Source: Waddliaceae bacterium
GTDB taxonomy: Bacteria; Chlamydiota; Chlamydiia; Chlamydiales; GCA-2709385
Length of the DNA: 40,306 nucleotides
Reading direction: 5' to 3'
Assembly: GCA_002709385.1 (NCBI GenBank)
Contig: PAQS01000033.1
Coordinates: 1-40,306 of the forward strand
Numbering within the stretch: the first letter of the stretch is position 1; each line of letters starts with the position of its first letter. Shown piece after piece: positions 27,599-37,141 of this stretch. The notes under the pieces were generated by a model. The model was not told the origin of the DNA and did not search any database. It saw only the letters and a list, made by a program, of their open reading frames with translations. The translations under genes were made by a program, and so were the position numbers.

Positions 27599-28852
27599 AT
27601 GAAAGCAAAAGTGTTGTCGCTTTTTTACCTGCTTCTAGTAGCAGGAGCGTTTGTAGATTTGGGAGCTTGGGAAGAATCAAAAAGTTGGCTTGGAAAACAA
27701 ACAGGCCCTGTAGCCCCAAAAATTAAAGTCTTAATCGCTGAAGATTTAGATGGTGTGTACTTAGAAGTTACAGGTGGATACAATGTGTATGACCCCAACA
27801 CCCACAAAAAACTTGCTTCACGTTTTTTGAAAAAAGGCTGCTTTATGCAACCAATGCGTGGAGGAATGAAGTGGGGGGAAGAATTTCCTGATGTATTCCA
27901 ATTATTAGTACAACCAGATCACCCTAAAACCACGATTCTTGTGAATGGCACCCAGTATAAAGGGGCGATGTATATTTACCAGATTCAAAGCAGGTTATAC
28001 GTTGTGAATGAAGTCGATATTGAAGACTATGTAAAAACACAACTTGCTGCTGAATATACACAAGGCTTAGATCAAGAAGCAATGGCAGCTGTTGCAATTG
28101 TTGCACGAACAAATGCGTACTTCCAAAGTGCAGCAAGACGCGAGAACTTCTGGCATGCAGATGCAAAAGAGCTTGGATACCGTGGGATTGCTTCTCATAA
28201 TGTAAATCCTGAAATCACAAATGCTGTTGACTCCACACGTTACCTTGTAATGGTCAACATGAACAACAGAGATTTAGATGGTACATTTGCAGCAAAGGTA
28301 ACAGGGCATAGCGCAGGTCGCACCGTTCCTTATCACATCATGTACCGTAAAGACGGTGCAGCGCCAACAAAAGGAGTGACAGCTCCTTATGCAGCGATGG
28401 ATAAAGCAAGTTCGTCATGGACTTTTTCTGTAGCGGTTGATGACGTAGCACGAGCACTAAAAGTTTCTCGTGTGGAAGATATTCAAGCTCGTATAGATGG
28501 AGAGTCAAAAAAAGTACTTGCGGTGCAAATTAACACAGGAAACTCAAAAGAGGAGTTTTCCTTCCATGATTTGCAAGAAGCCCTTGGAAAAAATCGCTTA
28601 AGAAGTAGTGACTTTTCGATGGCTTTGAAAGACAATGTACTGACTTTTAGCGGAATTGGAGATGGCGATGGAGTAGGGCTTTGCCTATTTAGTGCTAAGG
28701 TTCTTGCTTCTAAAGGAAAAACTGCAGAAGAAATTTTAGAGCAGTTTTTTCCTGCAACACGTCTGGAATTAGTGGACTCAGAGTATACGCGTTCCCGTCA
28801 TGTTGCAAGCTACATGAAAGAAAAACAACTACAGAGAGCACAACAGCTTTAA
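27599..28852 (+). CDS. spoIID: Secreted SpoIID/LytB-family protein
   Basis: A 417-residue protein with an N-terminal signal peptide (hydrophobic run at residues 5-20 ending near GAWEE). The SpoIID domain has VNEVDIEDYVKTQLAAEY, then AMAAVAIVARTNAYFQ, the family's hallmark with the catalytic-type Glu. The C-terminal end shows GIGDGDGVGLCLFSAKVLA. In spore formers the protein is a lytic transglycosylase. A SpoIID homologue from the chlamydia-like Waddlia has been reported to cleave glycan strands at the division septum, so a role in septal peptidoglycan removal is likely. ATG start. It lies in the ruvB-spoIID-queA series. Confidence 0.88.
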   Translation: MKAKVLSLFYLLLVAGAFVDLGAWEESKSWLGKQTGPVAPKIKVLIAEDLDGVYLEVTGGYNVYDPNTHKKLASRFLKKGCFMQPMRGGMKWGEEFPDVFQLLVQPDHPKTTILVNGTQYKGAMYIYQIQSRLYVVNEVDIEDYVKTQLAAEYTQGLDQEAMAAVAIVARTNAYFQSAARRENFWHADAKELGYRGIASHNVNPEITNAVDSTRYLVMVNMNNRDLDGTFAAKVTGHSAGRTVPYHIMYRKDGAAPTKGVTAPYAAMDKASSSWTFSVAVDDVARALKVSRVEDIQARIDGESKKVLAVQINTGNSKEEFSFHDLQEALGKNRLRSSDFSMALKDNVLTFSGIGDGDGVGLCLFSAKVLASKGKTAEEILEQFFPATRLELVDSEYTRSRHVASYMKEKQLQRAQQL

Positions 28853-28877
28853 TTTTGACACGACACTTTTGCAGGGG

Positions 28878-28910
28878 GGCCGCGAAGAACTAAAATGTTC
28901 TATCGCGGTC
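28878..28910. terminator. Strong hairpin between spoIID and queA
   Basis: GGCCGCGA-AGAAC pairs with GTTCT-(A)-TCGCGGTC around TAAAAT, a 13-bp stem with one bulge and one G-T pair. The T-content after it is modest. It may partly separate queA from the genes upstream. Confidence 0.5.
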
Positions 28911-28936
28911 TTCCGTATTTTCAAGGATGAAAAAAA

Positions 28937-29977
28937 ATGACGAAAGACCTCTTTTCAATCGATGCTTATCATTATGATTTACCTGAAGAGCTAATCGCTC
29001 AGCATCCCTGTTCACCTCGGCACGATTCTCGGTTGTTGATTGTTGATCGTAAAAAAGAAAGCTTCCGAGAAATTCGTTTCATGGATCTATGCGATGAAAT
29101 GCAAGAAGGGGATTCTTTCGTTTTTAATAACACAAAAGTGATTCCAGCTAGGCTTTTTGCAAAGAGATCCACTGGAGCAAAAATCCAAATATTTCTCCAT
29201 AGACACCTGGGGCAAGCAGACTGGGAAGTCCTTGTAAAACCAGCTCGAAAAGTCATTGTAGGCGAAACCTTGTTTCTAGATGGTGATATGGAGGCAGAGG
29301 TCATCGGAGCCGCTGATGATGGAGTGCGACATCTCAGATTCTCTCAGCCAGAACGCTTAGAAGAATTTCTTCATCAACACGGACAAATTCCTTTGCCGCA
29401 TTATATAAGAGGCGGACAAGAATCTCCTGAAGATCGTGAAAATTATCAGACCTTATATGCCAAGCATTCTGGCGCTGTCGCAGCACCTACAGCAGGATTA
29501 CATTTTAGCGAGGAAATGTTACAGCGTTTACGAGAGAAAAAAGTTTATCAGACAGAGGTGACCTTACACGTAGGTCTGGGTACATTTAAGCCTGTTCAAT
29601 CTGATGATATTCGACAGCACAACATGCATAATGAGTTATTTATTTTAGATGAAAATGCAGTGAGAGAGTTGGGACAACGTGACCCGAATCGTCGCCAGAT
29701 TGTAGTAGGGACAACCTCTTGTCGTGCTCTAGAATCTGCCGTAGACTCTAATGGAATGTTTCATGCAGGTTCCTATGAGACGGATATTTTCATTTATCCA
29801 GGCTATCAATTTCGTTATGTAGAAGCTCTTCTTACAAACTTTCATTTACCCAAATCTACTTTGTTGATGTTGATTTCTGCATTTGCTGGTTATGACTTGG
29901 TAATGGAGGCCTATCGCTATGCAGTAAAAGAGCGTTTTCGCTTTTTTTCTTATGGAGATGCCATGTTATTGCTCTAG
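28937..29977 (+). CDS. queA: S-adenosylmethionine:tRNA ribosyltransferase-isomerase
   Basis: QueA builds the epoxyqueuosine precursor in tRNA wobble position 34. It has 346 residues, usual length. The N-terminus carries YHYDLPEELIAQHPCSPRHDSRLLI, the middle has HSGAVAAPTAGLHFS and LHVGLGTFKPV, and the C-terminus has TDIFIYPGYQFR and LTNFHLPKSTLLMLISAFAG. All are strongly conserved. ATG start in an A-rich leader. A queuosine gene in a host-dependent bacterium agrees with salvage of a queuine precursor. Confidence 0.97.
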   Translation: MTKDLFSIDAYHYDLPEELIAQHPCSPRHDSRLLIVDRKKESFREIRFMDLCDEMQEGDSFVFNNTKVIPARLFAKRSTGAKIQIFLHRHLGQADWEVLVKPARKVIVGETLFLDGDMEAEVIGAADDGVRHLRFSQPERLEEFLHQHGQIPLPHYIRGGQESPEDRENYQTLYAKHSGAVAAPTAGLHFSEEMLQRLREKKVYQTEVTLHVGLGTFKPVQSDDIRQHNMHNELFILDENAVRELGQRDPNRRQIVVGTTSCRALESAVDSNGMFHAGSYETDIFIYPGYQFRYVEALLTNFHLPKSTLLMLISAFAGYDLVMEAYRYAVKERFRFFSYGDAMLLL

Positions 29978-30168
29978 ATCACCTGTGAGCATGATTTCTG
30001 GGTTGAGTAAAAATAGATTTTTGTTGAGTATATAGAAAATTTTTACATGTTCTATTATGCAGACTCGATTCTACTCTAAATTTTTTTCTTATCTTTTGTT
30101 TCGAAAGTTCTGCCCTGCAAACTTCACGACACTTTACTTAGCCCGCGACTTGTACCCAAGGAGAGTCC

Positions 30169-31758
30169 ATGCTACACATAGATATAAAGTCCGAGTATCC
30201 ACCCTTAAACGTCCCGAGTGATCAGGTAGAAAAAGGGGAAGAAGACACAAAACAAGACTTACTGAAAATCCATTTTATCGACTTGAATCTCAACCCTAAG
30301 TACCGCGCGTCTAGCCGTCGCCGTGTCTCAGGAAAAAGCAACTTTACGGCTTCTCTGATCAACTTACACAATTCTCCCACACTACACGAAAAATTTTCCC
30401 TTGAGAACAGCTCTGGAATAGAATTAGCAAAACGTATTAAGCATCATAGTTATATTGGGATGCAAATTTTTTACTATATGGCTGTTGCTTACTACAAAAC
30501 AGAAGCTTTTATAGATCGGGATACAACGATATTGCAACATGGGACTTCTTACTGTAAAAACTGCCAAGCAGCACACTCTTGTATCCTTCCAGCTGTAAAA
30601 GATAATTATTGGGATCAGCTCATAAATAAAGTCCAAACAAAAGGCATGGATGAAGAGCTTGAGTCGAAATTTCTACTTTATGGCGCTAGTCCTGAAATTA
30701 TCGATGAAATCTACAAAAAAGGCCTCAATAGTAACCGTATTCAAGCTTTAGCATCGAGTGTGGATGAGTTAGCTAAAACGCATATGTTGACGTTCTCTAA
30801 GCATTTATTTCATGAAATGAATAGCACAGTAGAAGCTCCAGCTATCGTAAATATCTATGATTGCAAAATCGAGAAGTATATGAGACCGCAGGCAGAGAGC
30901 TTATTAAATGAAGTCGCAAATGGCTTGCACCCATACGAAGCGTTAAAGCGTTACCAAAATCTTTTAAATGACTTTTTCGAAAAAAGTGCCAATGAGACAG
31001 TAGATCGTTTGCTGTGTTTAGAGGAGCTTGTAGATTTAGAAAATGAACTAGCTGAAATAGAAGAAGAAATTTTAGATGAAAAGACTGTAAATGCTGCAGA
31101 TACTGTAGGGAAATTTATGGATATTTCTTCACGTATTCGTTTTTTACGGCGCTATGTACTTGATACAAAAGATTATTCCCTTTACGTAAAAATCAATAGT
31201 AATTCTCCAGGACATAATGATGTATTCAATTATACCCTGCGTAATTACGGGGTTGATTTGAAAAAAGTCGGAAATCTTAAGTCGAAAAACGCCATTGTTT
31301 CTTATTGGAAAGGTTTAATGAAAACAGCTCGTAAAGTTCCAGATATGCCAGCAGAAACTTTGCGTATTTTAGAAGATGCAGCAGACTATATTAACCCTAA
31401 AGAAATACGAGAAGCTTGTATCGAGTTTTGGAAACATGTGGATTGGGCTGCCATGGCGATGTACCGTGGAAAAACAAATCCAAATTCTGAATTGAAAGCT
31501 TTAAAAACCCGCTTGCAAAAACTAAATTCTTGGAATGGTTCGGAAGCAAAAGAAGCCTTATCTAAGTTGCAAGATGGGCATTTTGTTCTTGAAGCAAGAA
31601 AAGAAGGGAATCAAATACCAGCCTATGACCTTTTATCTTTTCGTTGGATAGATGGGGAAAGAGTTCCTATGAATGAAGAAGAACTTTTAAAGCAACAAAT
31701 GGAAATTCTGACGCCTCGTTACGATGTAGAATGGCGAGCGCCCATAAGCAAGAACTAG
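30169..31758 (+). CDS. Unknown 529-residue protein, possible secreted substrate
   Basis: I do not recognise a family. The N-terminal 50 residues are polar and Ser/Pro-containing with no Sec signal. The body is helical and charged. A cluster YCKNCQAAHSC (about residues 125-137) could bind metal. A Glu-rich helix (ELAEIEEEILDEK) lies near the middle. No membrane segment. A GGAGAG site precedes the ATG. A strong hairpin at 31766-31797 follows. Its position among lineage-specific genes and the polar N-terminus are compatible with a type III effector, but this is inference. Confidence 0.7.
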   Translation: MLHIDIKSEYPPLNVPSDQVEKGEEDTKQDLLKIHFIDLNLNPKYRASSRRRVSGKSNFTASLINLHNSPTLHEKFSLENSSGIELAKRIKHHSYIGMQIFYYMAVAYYKTEAFIDRDTTILQHGTSYCKNCQAAHSCILPAVKDNYWDQLINKVQTKGMDEELESKFLLYGASPEIIDEIYKKGLNSNRIQALASSVDELAKTHMLTFSKHLFHEMNSTVEAPAIVNIYDCKIEKYMRPQAESLLNEVANGLHPYEALKRYQNLLNDFFEKSANETVDRLLCLEELVDLENELAEIEEEILDEKTVNAADTVGKFMDISSRIRFLRRYVLDTKDYSLYVKINSNSPGHNDVFNYTLRNYGVDLKKVGNLKSKNAIVSYWKGLMKTARKVPDMPAETLRILEDAADYINPKEIREACIEFWKHVDWAAMAMYRGKTNPNSELKALKTRLQKLNSWNGSEAKEALSKLQDGHFVLEARKEGNQIPAYDLLSFRWIDGERVPMNEEELLKQQMEILTPRYDVEWRAPISKN

Positions 31759-31765
31759 TCGTTGC

Positions 31766-31797
31766 ACAGTCGAAGTAGAGTTAGCTACTTCGACTGT
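31766..31797. terminator. Perfect hairpin between convergent unknown genes
   Basis: ACAGTCGAAGTAG pairs perfectly with CTACTTCGACTGT (13 bp) around a six-base loop. It lies eight bases past the plus-strand stop and 13 before the minus-strand stop, so it can serve both. No T-run is present. Confidence 0.7.
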
Positions 31798-31809
31798 CAG
31801 CCTTGAGGC

Positions 31810-32763
31810 CTATAGAGGTAAAACCTCACGATTGCTTAAGTGTTTATTTCTGTAAGAAGAAATTTTTTCTTTAATTGTGAGGTTTACGGCGTTTTGAAGC
31901 TGTGCTATTTCTGATCGTACGTTTCGCACTTCATCTTCAGCTACACATAATTCATGTAGAGTAATGCGGCTTGAAATAGCATCATGATAGTTTCTTTTTG
32001 TGAATGTGCTAATCATATTTGGGACGAATGCATGTTCTGCAAGTTCTGCTTGCCAAATACGTTTTCCCTTTTCATGAGTATTGACTGTATGAGAAATGAG
32101 GCTTGGAACTTGACTGCTCCACAGAAGCTGATTAAGTATTTTCCCTTTGTGGTGAAGCTCTTGCAAAGCAGATACTGCTGATCGATTAGCAGTGTAAGAG
32201 CTGTAGCTATTGTATTTTCCGTGAAGAGTGCGATTATCACTCCATGAGTCGTTTCTTTCTTTCCATTGTGCTGTGCTTAAGCGCGACAACGCATATCTAG
32301 CTGCATTATCTACACTATTCGCAAGATCGCGGACATTTAAAAGAATATCTAAGTGCTGATCACTCATTCGGAGGAACTGAATGAGTTTAGAAGTATAAAA
32401 TTGAGAAAACTGGTTTTTTTCTGATTTTACAGCATCGAAATCCGATTTTGCCTCTACTTCTTTCTCATATAATGCATTGAGCTCTTGGATTTTGGAACGA
32501 TCAGCAAATGAGAAAAACCCAACGAGGCTTTGACTCCACTTGGGGAAATTATGAGTAAAACGGGTACCAAAATTACTATCGTTGTACTTCGATTCTAGGG
32601 CGTCTTTTGTTTCAAAAAATATTTTACGGTTTTCGTATACGCGATTTGTGAGATTTTTTAGCCTTTCTTCTTCTTTCATGAAGGGAAAAAATGCTGTGTT
32701 TTCTTGAAAATCAACTGATTCTTTTGGAAGCAATTGAGGAGAAAGAAGAGGGCTTGAGCTCAT
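31810..32763 (-). CDS. Unknown 317-residue helical protein
   Basis: A soluble, charged and strongly helical protein with no membrane segment. The N-terminus is Ser/Pro/Leu-rich (MSSSPLLSPQLLPKESV) and polar, which is compatible with a type III export signal. Two long coiled-coil-like stretches (about 25-60 and 90-125) are followed by a middle rich in Ser and Tyr (HGKYNSYSSYTANRSAV). I recognise no family. ATG start with GAAGG upstream. It is convergent with the 529-residue gene, and the decayed gene at 32859-33804 lies behind its start. Confidence 0.65.
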   Translation of the reverse strand: MSSSPLLSPQLLPKESVDFQENTAFFPFMKEEERLKNLTNRVYENRKIFFETKDALESKYNDSNFGTRFTHNFPKWSQSLVGFFSFADRSKIQELNALYEKEVEAKSDFDAVKSEKNQFSQFYTSKLIQFLRMSDQHLDILLNVRDLANSVDNAARYALSRLSTAQWKERNDSWSDNRTLHGKYNSYSSYTANRSAVSALQELHHKGKILNQLLWSSQVPSLISHTVNTHEKGKRIWQAELAEHAFVPNMISTFTKRNYHDAISSRITLHELCVAEDEVRNVRSEIAQLQNAVNLTIKEKISSYRNKHLSNREVLPL

Positions 32764-32858
32764 AAAAACCTTCGATTTAAGTTATTGAGAAAGAATATTT
32801 TAAGGGTCTGGTTTTTATTGTCAACTAAGAAGTAGAAAAGGTGGAAAGATATTAAAGA

Positions 32859-33804
32859 TTACAATAAATATTTTGAGTCTGCTTTTTCATAAGTTTTGAT
32901 TTGTGTTGTATAATAATCATCTTTCTTAACTGTGCTAACTTCGTACTTGCGCTTTTCTATAACAGAGTTATCCTTTTCAATCTCTACTGTTATAGGGGCT
33001 TTTGTTAGTTGATAACCAGTATCTAGCATCGTATTAGCTAATATATGTGCGCGGTGTTCTGTAAAGTCTGATTTAGCAATATGACCTTTTTTTATTTGAT
33101 CTTCAACGAAAACACATACAGCAAAGGCCCCCCCATCGATCTTCATTTTTTTACCGGCTAGTTCTTTCATGTTTTTTGGAAGTGTTTTTTCATCCTCTGA
33201 TATTTGTACAGTAATCTGAAACGCTTTTTTCTTCCCGACACAAGAATCATCAGGATCTAAGCGGGACTTAGATAAAACCAGACACTTTCTAAAATTATAT
33301 ATTTCAGGTTCTGATATATTATCTTGGTTTAAAAAAAATCAGTTATTGCGGTTTGAAGAGTGTAGTAAATAAAATTATAATCAAAACCGTTTATTCTAAT
33401 GATTTCTTTTTCTTATAGATCTACGGGAGAATATTTAGATTCATGTTTTGTTTTATTTTTGACAAGTTCAATAAAATTACTTCCTAAATCTCTATAACTC
33501 TTTTCTTTATCTTTACTAATATCAGCATCAAGATTACTCAAAATATGTTTCCATTGATACTTAGTTATAATTGTTTTCTCCTCTGTTCCTATTTCTACAG
33601 CTAGTGAAAGACGGGAAGAGATGAAAAAGGAAGTAAGGAAATCAAGTGATCTACTATTCTATTAGTAGTTTTTCCTACTGATAAAAAACCTTCTCTTTTA
33701 AAAGTAGAAGCTTCATCTGTAATCTGAAGATCTCTTGCAGGGATAAGAAGTTCATCGTTTCCATCTACTAATCTTCTTATGATGAGTTGAGGATTAATAT
33801 TCAT
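32859..33804 (-). pseudogene. Decayed gene, two frameshifts and an internal stop
   Basis: One coding trace runs across three segments. It starts at ATG 33804 with an AAGGA site and reads 67 residues in frame to the stop at 33601. A one-base loss in a T-run near 33618-33626 moves it into the next frame, which reads VEIGTEEKTIITKYQWKHIL and on to a TAA at 33413-33415. The same frame continues with EKEIIRINGFDYNFIYYTLQ, then loses one base in a run of eight T (about 33340-33347). The last segment carries KKKAFQITVQISEDEKTLP and ends at 32859. Restored, the product would be about 315 residues. The middle segments have no ATG of their own, so separate small genes are unlikely. Function unknown. 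Confidence 0.7.
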
Positions 33805-33976
33805 GAATTACGTCCTTTTTTACATATTATAAACTGTTTATTATTAAAAATGGAGTGGTTCTGTTTTTTTTGTTTAATTATTTTATCTTTTAAATATTCA
33901 AAAAATACTGTTATCGATAGTCGTGATATTTATTTATGACTTATTTATATTTTTACCCCCGAATACTTGAAATTAC

Positions 33977-36070
33977 CTAGTTCGACGAGATTAGGTCACC
34001 ATAGGGGGTTTTAGATATGTTCTGTGTTTTTAAAAGTAATGTTGAATAAGAAGACATTAAGTAGGTAGGAGAATTTAGTACAAAGAACTCTTCTTTTTCA
34101 AGAAAGTCTTTAGGACTATCTAAACCTGTGTTAGCAACTTGAACCCATGTAAGGTTTTCTGGTGCTTCAGGGAGGTAAACGAGGGTCTCTTCTCCTTGTG
34201 GGTTGAATGCAATGAAGAGAGGATCATCTCCTTTTGGACTGTAGAGAGTACAAGCAATAAAACCGTGGTCACCATCCCAATTAGGAATTTGACCGTGAGA
34301 TCCATGCCAAGCAATATCTGAATCATTCAGAAATTGTTGACGGTGGAAGTGAGGGTGGTCTTTACGAAATTGGTTTGCTAATTGAACAAAGCGTAAAAAA
34401 TTGAGATCTTGTTTTTTTTCATCCCACTGAAACCAATTGATTGGTCCATCTTGACACCATGGATTATTATTTCCAAAGCAACTATGTCCATATTCATCGC
34501 CCATTCTAAACATGGGAGTACCTTGAGATAGAACTAAAGCAAGATGGAGATTTCGCATTTGTTTTGATCGAAGTTCTTGAGTCTTTAAACAATCTGTTTC
34601 GCCTTCTTCTCCGCAGTTCCAGCTGTCATTATGGTTACAACCGTCTCGATTGCACTCTGCATTATGAAGGTTGTGCTTTTCGTTATAAGACACGAGATCT
34701 CGAAGGGAAAATCCGTCGTGTGCGGTAATGAAATTGATAGAGTGATGAGGTAGGCGATCTTGTTGGTATAGATCTTCTGATCCACAAAACACACGAGTGA
34801 AGCCGCTTACGCTTCCTCCTGAACCTTTGATGAAGCGACGAATTTCATCACGATACATGCCGTTCCACTCAGCCCAAACACCCCAAGAGGGAAAAGACCC
34901 AACTTGATATAAACCTCCTGCATCCCAAGGTTCGGCAATCAGAAGGCAGTCTGTGAGCAAAGGATCTTGTGCAAGTATTTCTATAAGAGGAGGTTTTGCT
35001 AAAACAGACCCGTTACTGTCGCGACAAAGAATACTTGCTAGGTCAAAGCGGAACCCATCTACTTGCATTTCGCAATACCAGTAACGTAAGCAGTCTCGAA
35101 TAAGCTCACGCATAACAGGATGATTGCAATTAAGAGTGTTGCCGCAACCGGAGTAGTTGCAGTGTCGACCTTTAGAGTCCAACATATAATAGATAAATTC
35201 ATCAATACCTTTAAAACTCTGTATAGGTCCCCCAGTACCTTTTTCTGAGCTATGATTGAAAACCACATCTAAAATTACAGCGATACCTGCTCGGTGTAGC
35301 TCCCTTACCATTTCTTTAAACTCAAGAACAGGACTTTCGACTTTTTCTCCATGAGCAAAGCGACGCATGGGAGCAAAAAAGCTCATGCTTGAGTAGCCCC
35401 AGTAATTATAAAGAGGAGTTCCTGTTTCAGGGTGTATTTGTCCATATTCGCATTCATTAAATTCAAACAGAGGAAGAAGTTCTATTGTATTTATTCCTAA
35501 TGACTTGAGATGAGGTATTTTTTCTATGATTCCTAAATAGCTTCCTGGACATAACGCTTTGCTTGAGGGGTCTTGTGTAAACCCTCGTACATGCATTTCA
35601 TAAATCATAAGTTCTTCACGAGGAATGTTTGGACGTGTGATTCCTTGCCAGTCAAATTGATTAGGGAAAGGTACATAAGATTTAATATTTTCTAAATGTG
35701 TCGCATCTTTTACTTGTTCGTGCCAAGTTCCCCATTTTGTAGGTGATCTTAAGCTATGAGCATAAGGGTCTAAAAGCCACTTTTGAGGAGTTTCATGTGC
35801 AGATTGAATTTGGTATGCGTAACTCCAGTTTTTGGGAATGTTATTAATGGCGATGTGCCATACGTCTCCAGTTCTGTTTGTGTTAGGACAGAGAGTAAAA
35901 ATTTTTTCAGGAGATTTTGAATTGTGCTCGTTAAAAAGACCTAGGGTAACCGTTTTGGCTTGCGAGCTGAAAAGAGTGAAATTGACCCAAGAACCTTCCC
36001 GAGTTGCTCCGAAAGGATGTGGAGTACCGCTTTGAAAATCTAAGCTTTTTCTTGTCTTATCTAGGACCAT
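33977..36070 (-). CDS. glgX: Glycogen debranching enzyme (isoamylase type)
   Basis: Hydrolyses alpha-1,6 branch points in glycogen after phosphorylase action. It has about 697 residues from the ATG at 36070, where GAGGG stands upstream; the frame is open to 36112 but with no site. An N-terminal CBM48 domain (about 12-100, with GATREGSWVNFTLFSSQA) is followed by a GH13 barrel with ILDVVFNHSS, nucleophile region DGFRFDLAS, acid/base Glu in IAEPWDAG, and AHDGFSLRDLVSYNEKHN. Glycogen metabolism is a chlamydial trait, and glgX stands divergent to the slc1 homologue, as in Chlamydia. Confidence 0.95.
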   Translation of the reverse strand: MVLDKTRKSLDFQSGTPHPFGATREGSWVNFTLFSSQAKTVTLGLFNEHNSKSPEKIFTLCPNTNRTGDVWHIAINNIPKNWSYAYQIQSAHETPQKWLLDPYAHSLRSPTKWGTWHEQVKDATHLENIKSYVPFPNQFDWQGITRPNIPREELMIYEMHVRGFTQDPSSKALCPGSYLGIIEKIPHLKSLGINTIELLPLFEFNECEYGQIHPETGTPLYNYWGYSSMSFFAPMRRFAHGEKVESPVLEFKEMVRELHRAGIAVILDVVFNHSSEKGTGGPIQSFKGIDEFIYYMLDSKGRHCNYSGCGNTLNCNHPVMRELIRDCLRYWYCEMQVDGFRFDLASILCRDSNGSVLAKPPLIEILAQDPLLTDCLLIAEPWDAGGLYQVGSFPSWGVWAEWNGMYRDEIRRFIKGSGGSVSGFTRVFCGSEDLYQQDRLPHHSINFITAHDGFSLRDLVSYNEKHNLHNAECNRDGCNHNDSWNCGEEGETDCLKTQELRSKQMRNLHLALVLSQGTPMFRMGDEYGHSCFGNNNPWCQDGPINWFQWDEKKQDLNFLRFVQLANQFRKDHPHFHRQQFLNDSDIAWHGSHGQIPNWDGDHGFIACTLYSPKGDDPLFIAFNPQGEETLVYLPEAPENLTWVQVANTGLDSPKDFLEKEEFFVLNSPTYLMSSYSTLLLKTQNISKTPYGDLISSN

Positions 36071-36499
36071 TTTTTCCCTCGATTCATAGTAACTAACTTT
36101 ATAAAAACACAATATTAATTTTTTACAAAGCTGAGTGTGGAAAATAGACGGAAGAATTAATTGATAGTTACTTCTTGTTCATAATATTAGAAAAAGCGGA
36201 ATAATCTCTTGGACGTATATGTAAATTTGGATAGAATTGTTTTTGACAGTTTAAGATAGTTTTTTGATTTAACATTAGCTATTACTCGAGCGCTTTGGTT
36301 TGACAGGGGCATTGCTTTTTGCTATGTTACTTAGCTTATAAAGCAAAGATTGTTTTTCGTGTGAAAACCTGTCGAGTTTCCAAATTCGTGGCTTGGCTCG
36401 GATTGTTGTGAATACAGCTGAGAATTGTTCTACGAGTTAGAGCCACCGTTAGATTAGGCTAATTGCCACAAGTTAGATTGTATTTTTGGAGGAAATCCT
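36071..36499. other. Divergent control region between glgX and slc1
   Basis: 429 bases without a gene. The right half has a near-perfect promoter for the chaperone gene (36300-36328), leaving a leader of roughly 165 bases before it. A second TTGACA stands at 36243-36248 without a good -10. No terminator or repeat seen. Confidence 0.5.
36300..36328 (+). promoter_or_regulatory. Strong sigma-66/70-type promoter for the Slc1 homologue
   Basis: TTGACA, a 17-base spacer and TATGTT, close to consensus. It faces the gene at 36500, giving a leader of about 165 bases. Confidence 0.65.
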
Positions 36500-37084
36500 A
36501 TGTCATTTGAGAACGCCAAAGCGAATTTGGTCGAATTTGGAAAGGAGCTAGGCCTGGAGGGGTTGGAGTTCGATGAAAACAACACCTGTATTCTAGGTAT
36601 TGATGATGAGTTTTCCATGCACCTTACGTATGAGCCAAACTCTGATCGTCTATACCTATACTCTCCACTTTTAGATGGTCTGCCTGCTGACCTCAAAAAG
36701 CGTTGCTACCTTTACGAGCGTCTGCTTGAAGGAGCTATGCTTGGTGGCCAGATGGCTGGTGGCGGTGTTGGTGTTGCTGTGAAAGAAGAGTTGATTCTTG
36801 TTCACTGCACACTTGATATGTCTCATGCAGTTCCTACTGCACTACGCGCATTCGCACCTCTTTACGTAGAGACTGTAGAAAAATGGCGTAAGCTTTGTAA
36901 GGATTTATCAGAAGGTCGTACTGTATCTGACGATGAAATTGGTCTACCAAAGCGTCCTGGTGATCCAAGCGAAACAAAGTCTATTGCTAGCCCAGATGGT
37001 GGTGCAGGTGGCTCGTCTAAAGGTGGCGATGCTGGCGGCTTACCTCGTCCTGGAGCAGGCGGCGGAGGCTTTATCAAAGCATAA
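36500..37084 (+). CDS. slc1: Type III secretion chaperone, Slc1 (CT043) homologue
   Basis: A 194-residue protein close to chlamydial Slc1, the chaperone that brings Tarp and other early effectors to the type III machine. It shares a CesT-like fold. Recognisable are FDENNTCIL near the N-terminus, LTYEPNSDRLYLYSPLLDGLP, and the very conserved GGQMAGGGVGVAVKEELILV stretch. The C-terminal 45 residues are Gly/Ser/Pro-rich (ending RPGAGGGGFIKA), a longer tail than in Chlamydia. ATG start with a GGAGG site and a near-consensus promoter. It ends at the terminator at 37109-37141. High confidence for family, moderate for partner specificity. Confidence 0.95.
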   Translation: MSFENAKANLVEFGKELGLEGLEFDENNTCILGIDDEFSMHLTYEPNSDRLYLYSPLLDGLPADLKKRCYLYERLLEGAMLGGQMAGGGVGVAVKEELILVHCTLDMSHAVPTALRAFAPLYVETVEKWRKLCKDLSEGRTVSDDEIGLPKRPGDPSETKSIASPDGGAGGSSKGGDAGGLPRPGAGGGGFIKA

Positions 37085-37108
37085 GCTTTGTTCAGCTGTT
37101 TGTAAGTT

Positions 37109-37141
37109 AAAACCCGCTAAATTTTATTTGGCGGGTTTTTT
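37109..37141. terminator. Bidirectional terminator after slc1
   Basis: AAAACCCGC pairs with GCGGGTTTT over 9 bp with a 13-base loop and T-runs on both strands. It ends the slc1 transcript and, read the other way, includes the last codons and stop of the gene at 37124-37765. Confidence 0.88.

Noticed and set aside
33601-33804. 67-residue frame as an independent small protein
   Set aside because: The coding trace continues directly in the next frame, so it is better read as the 5' part of a decayed gene.
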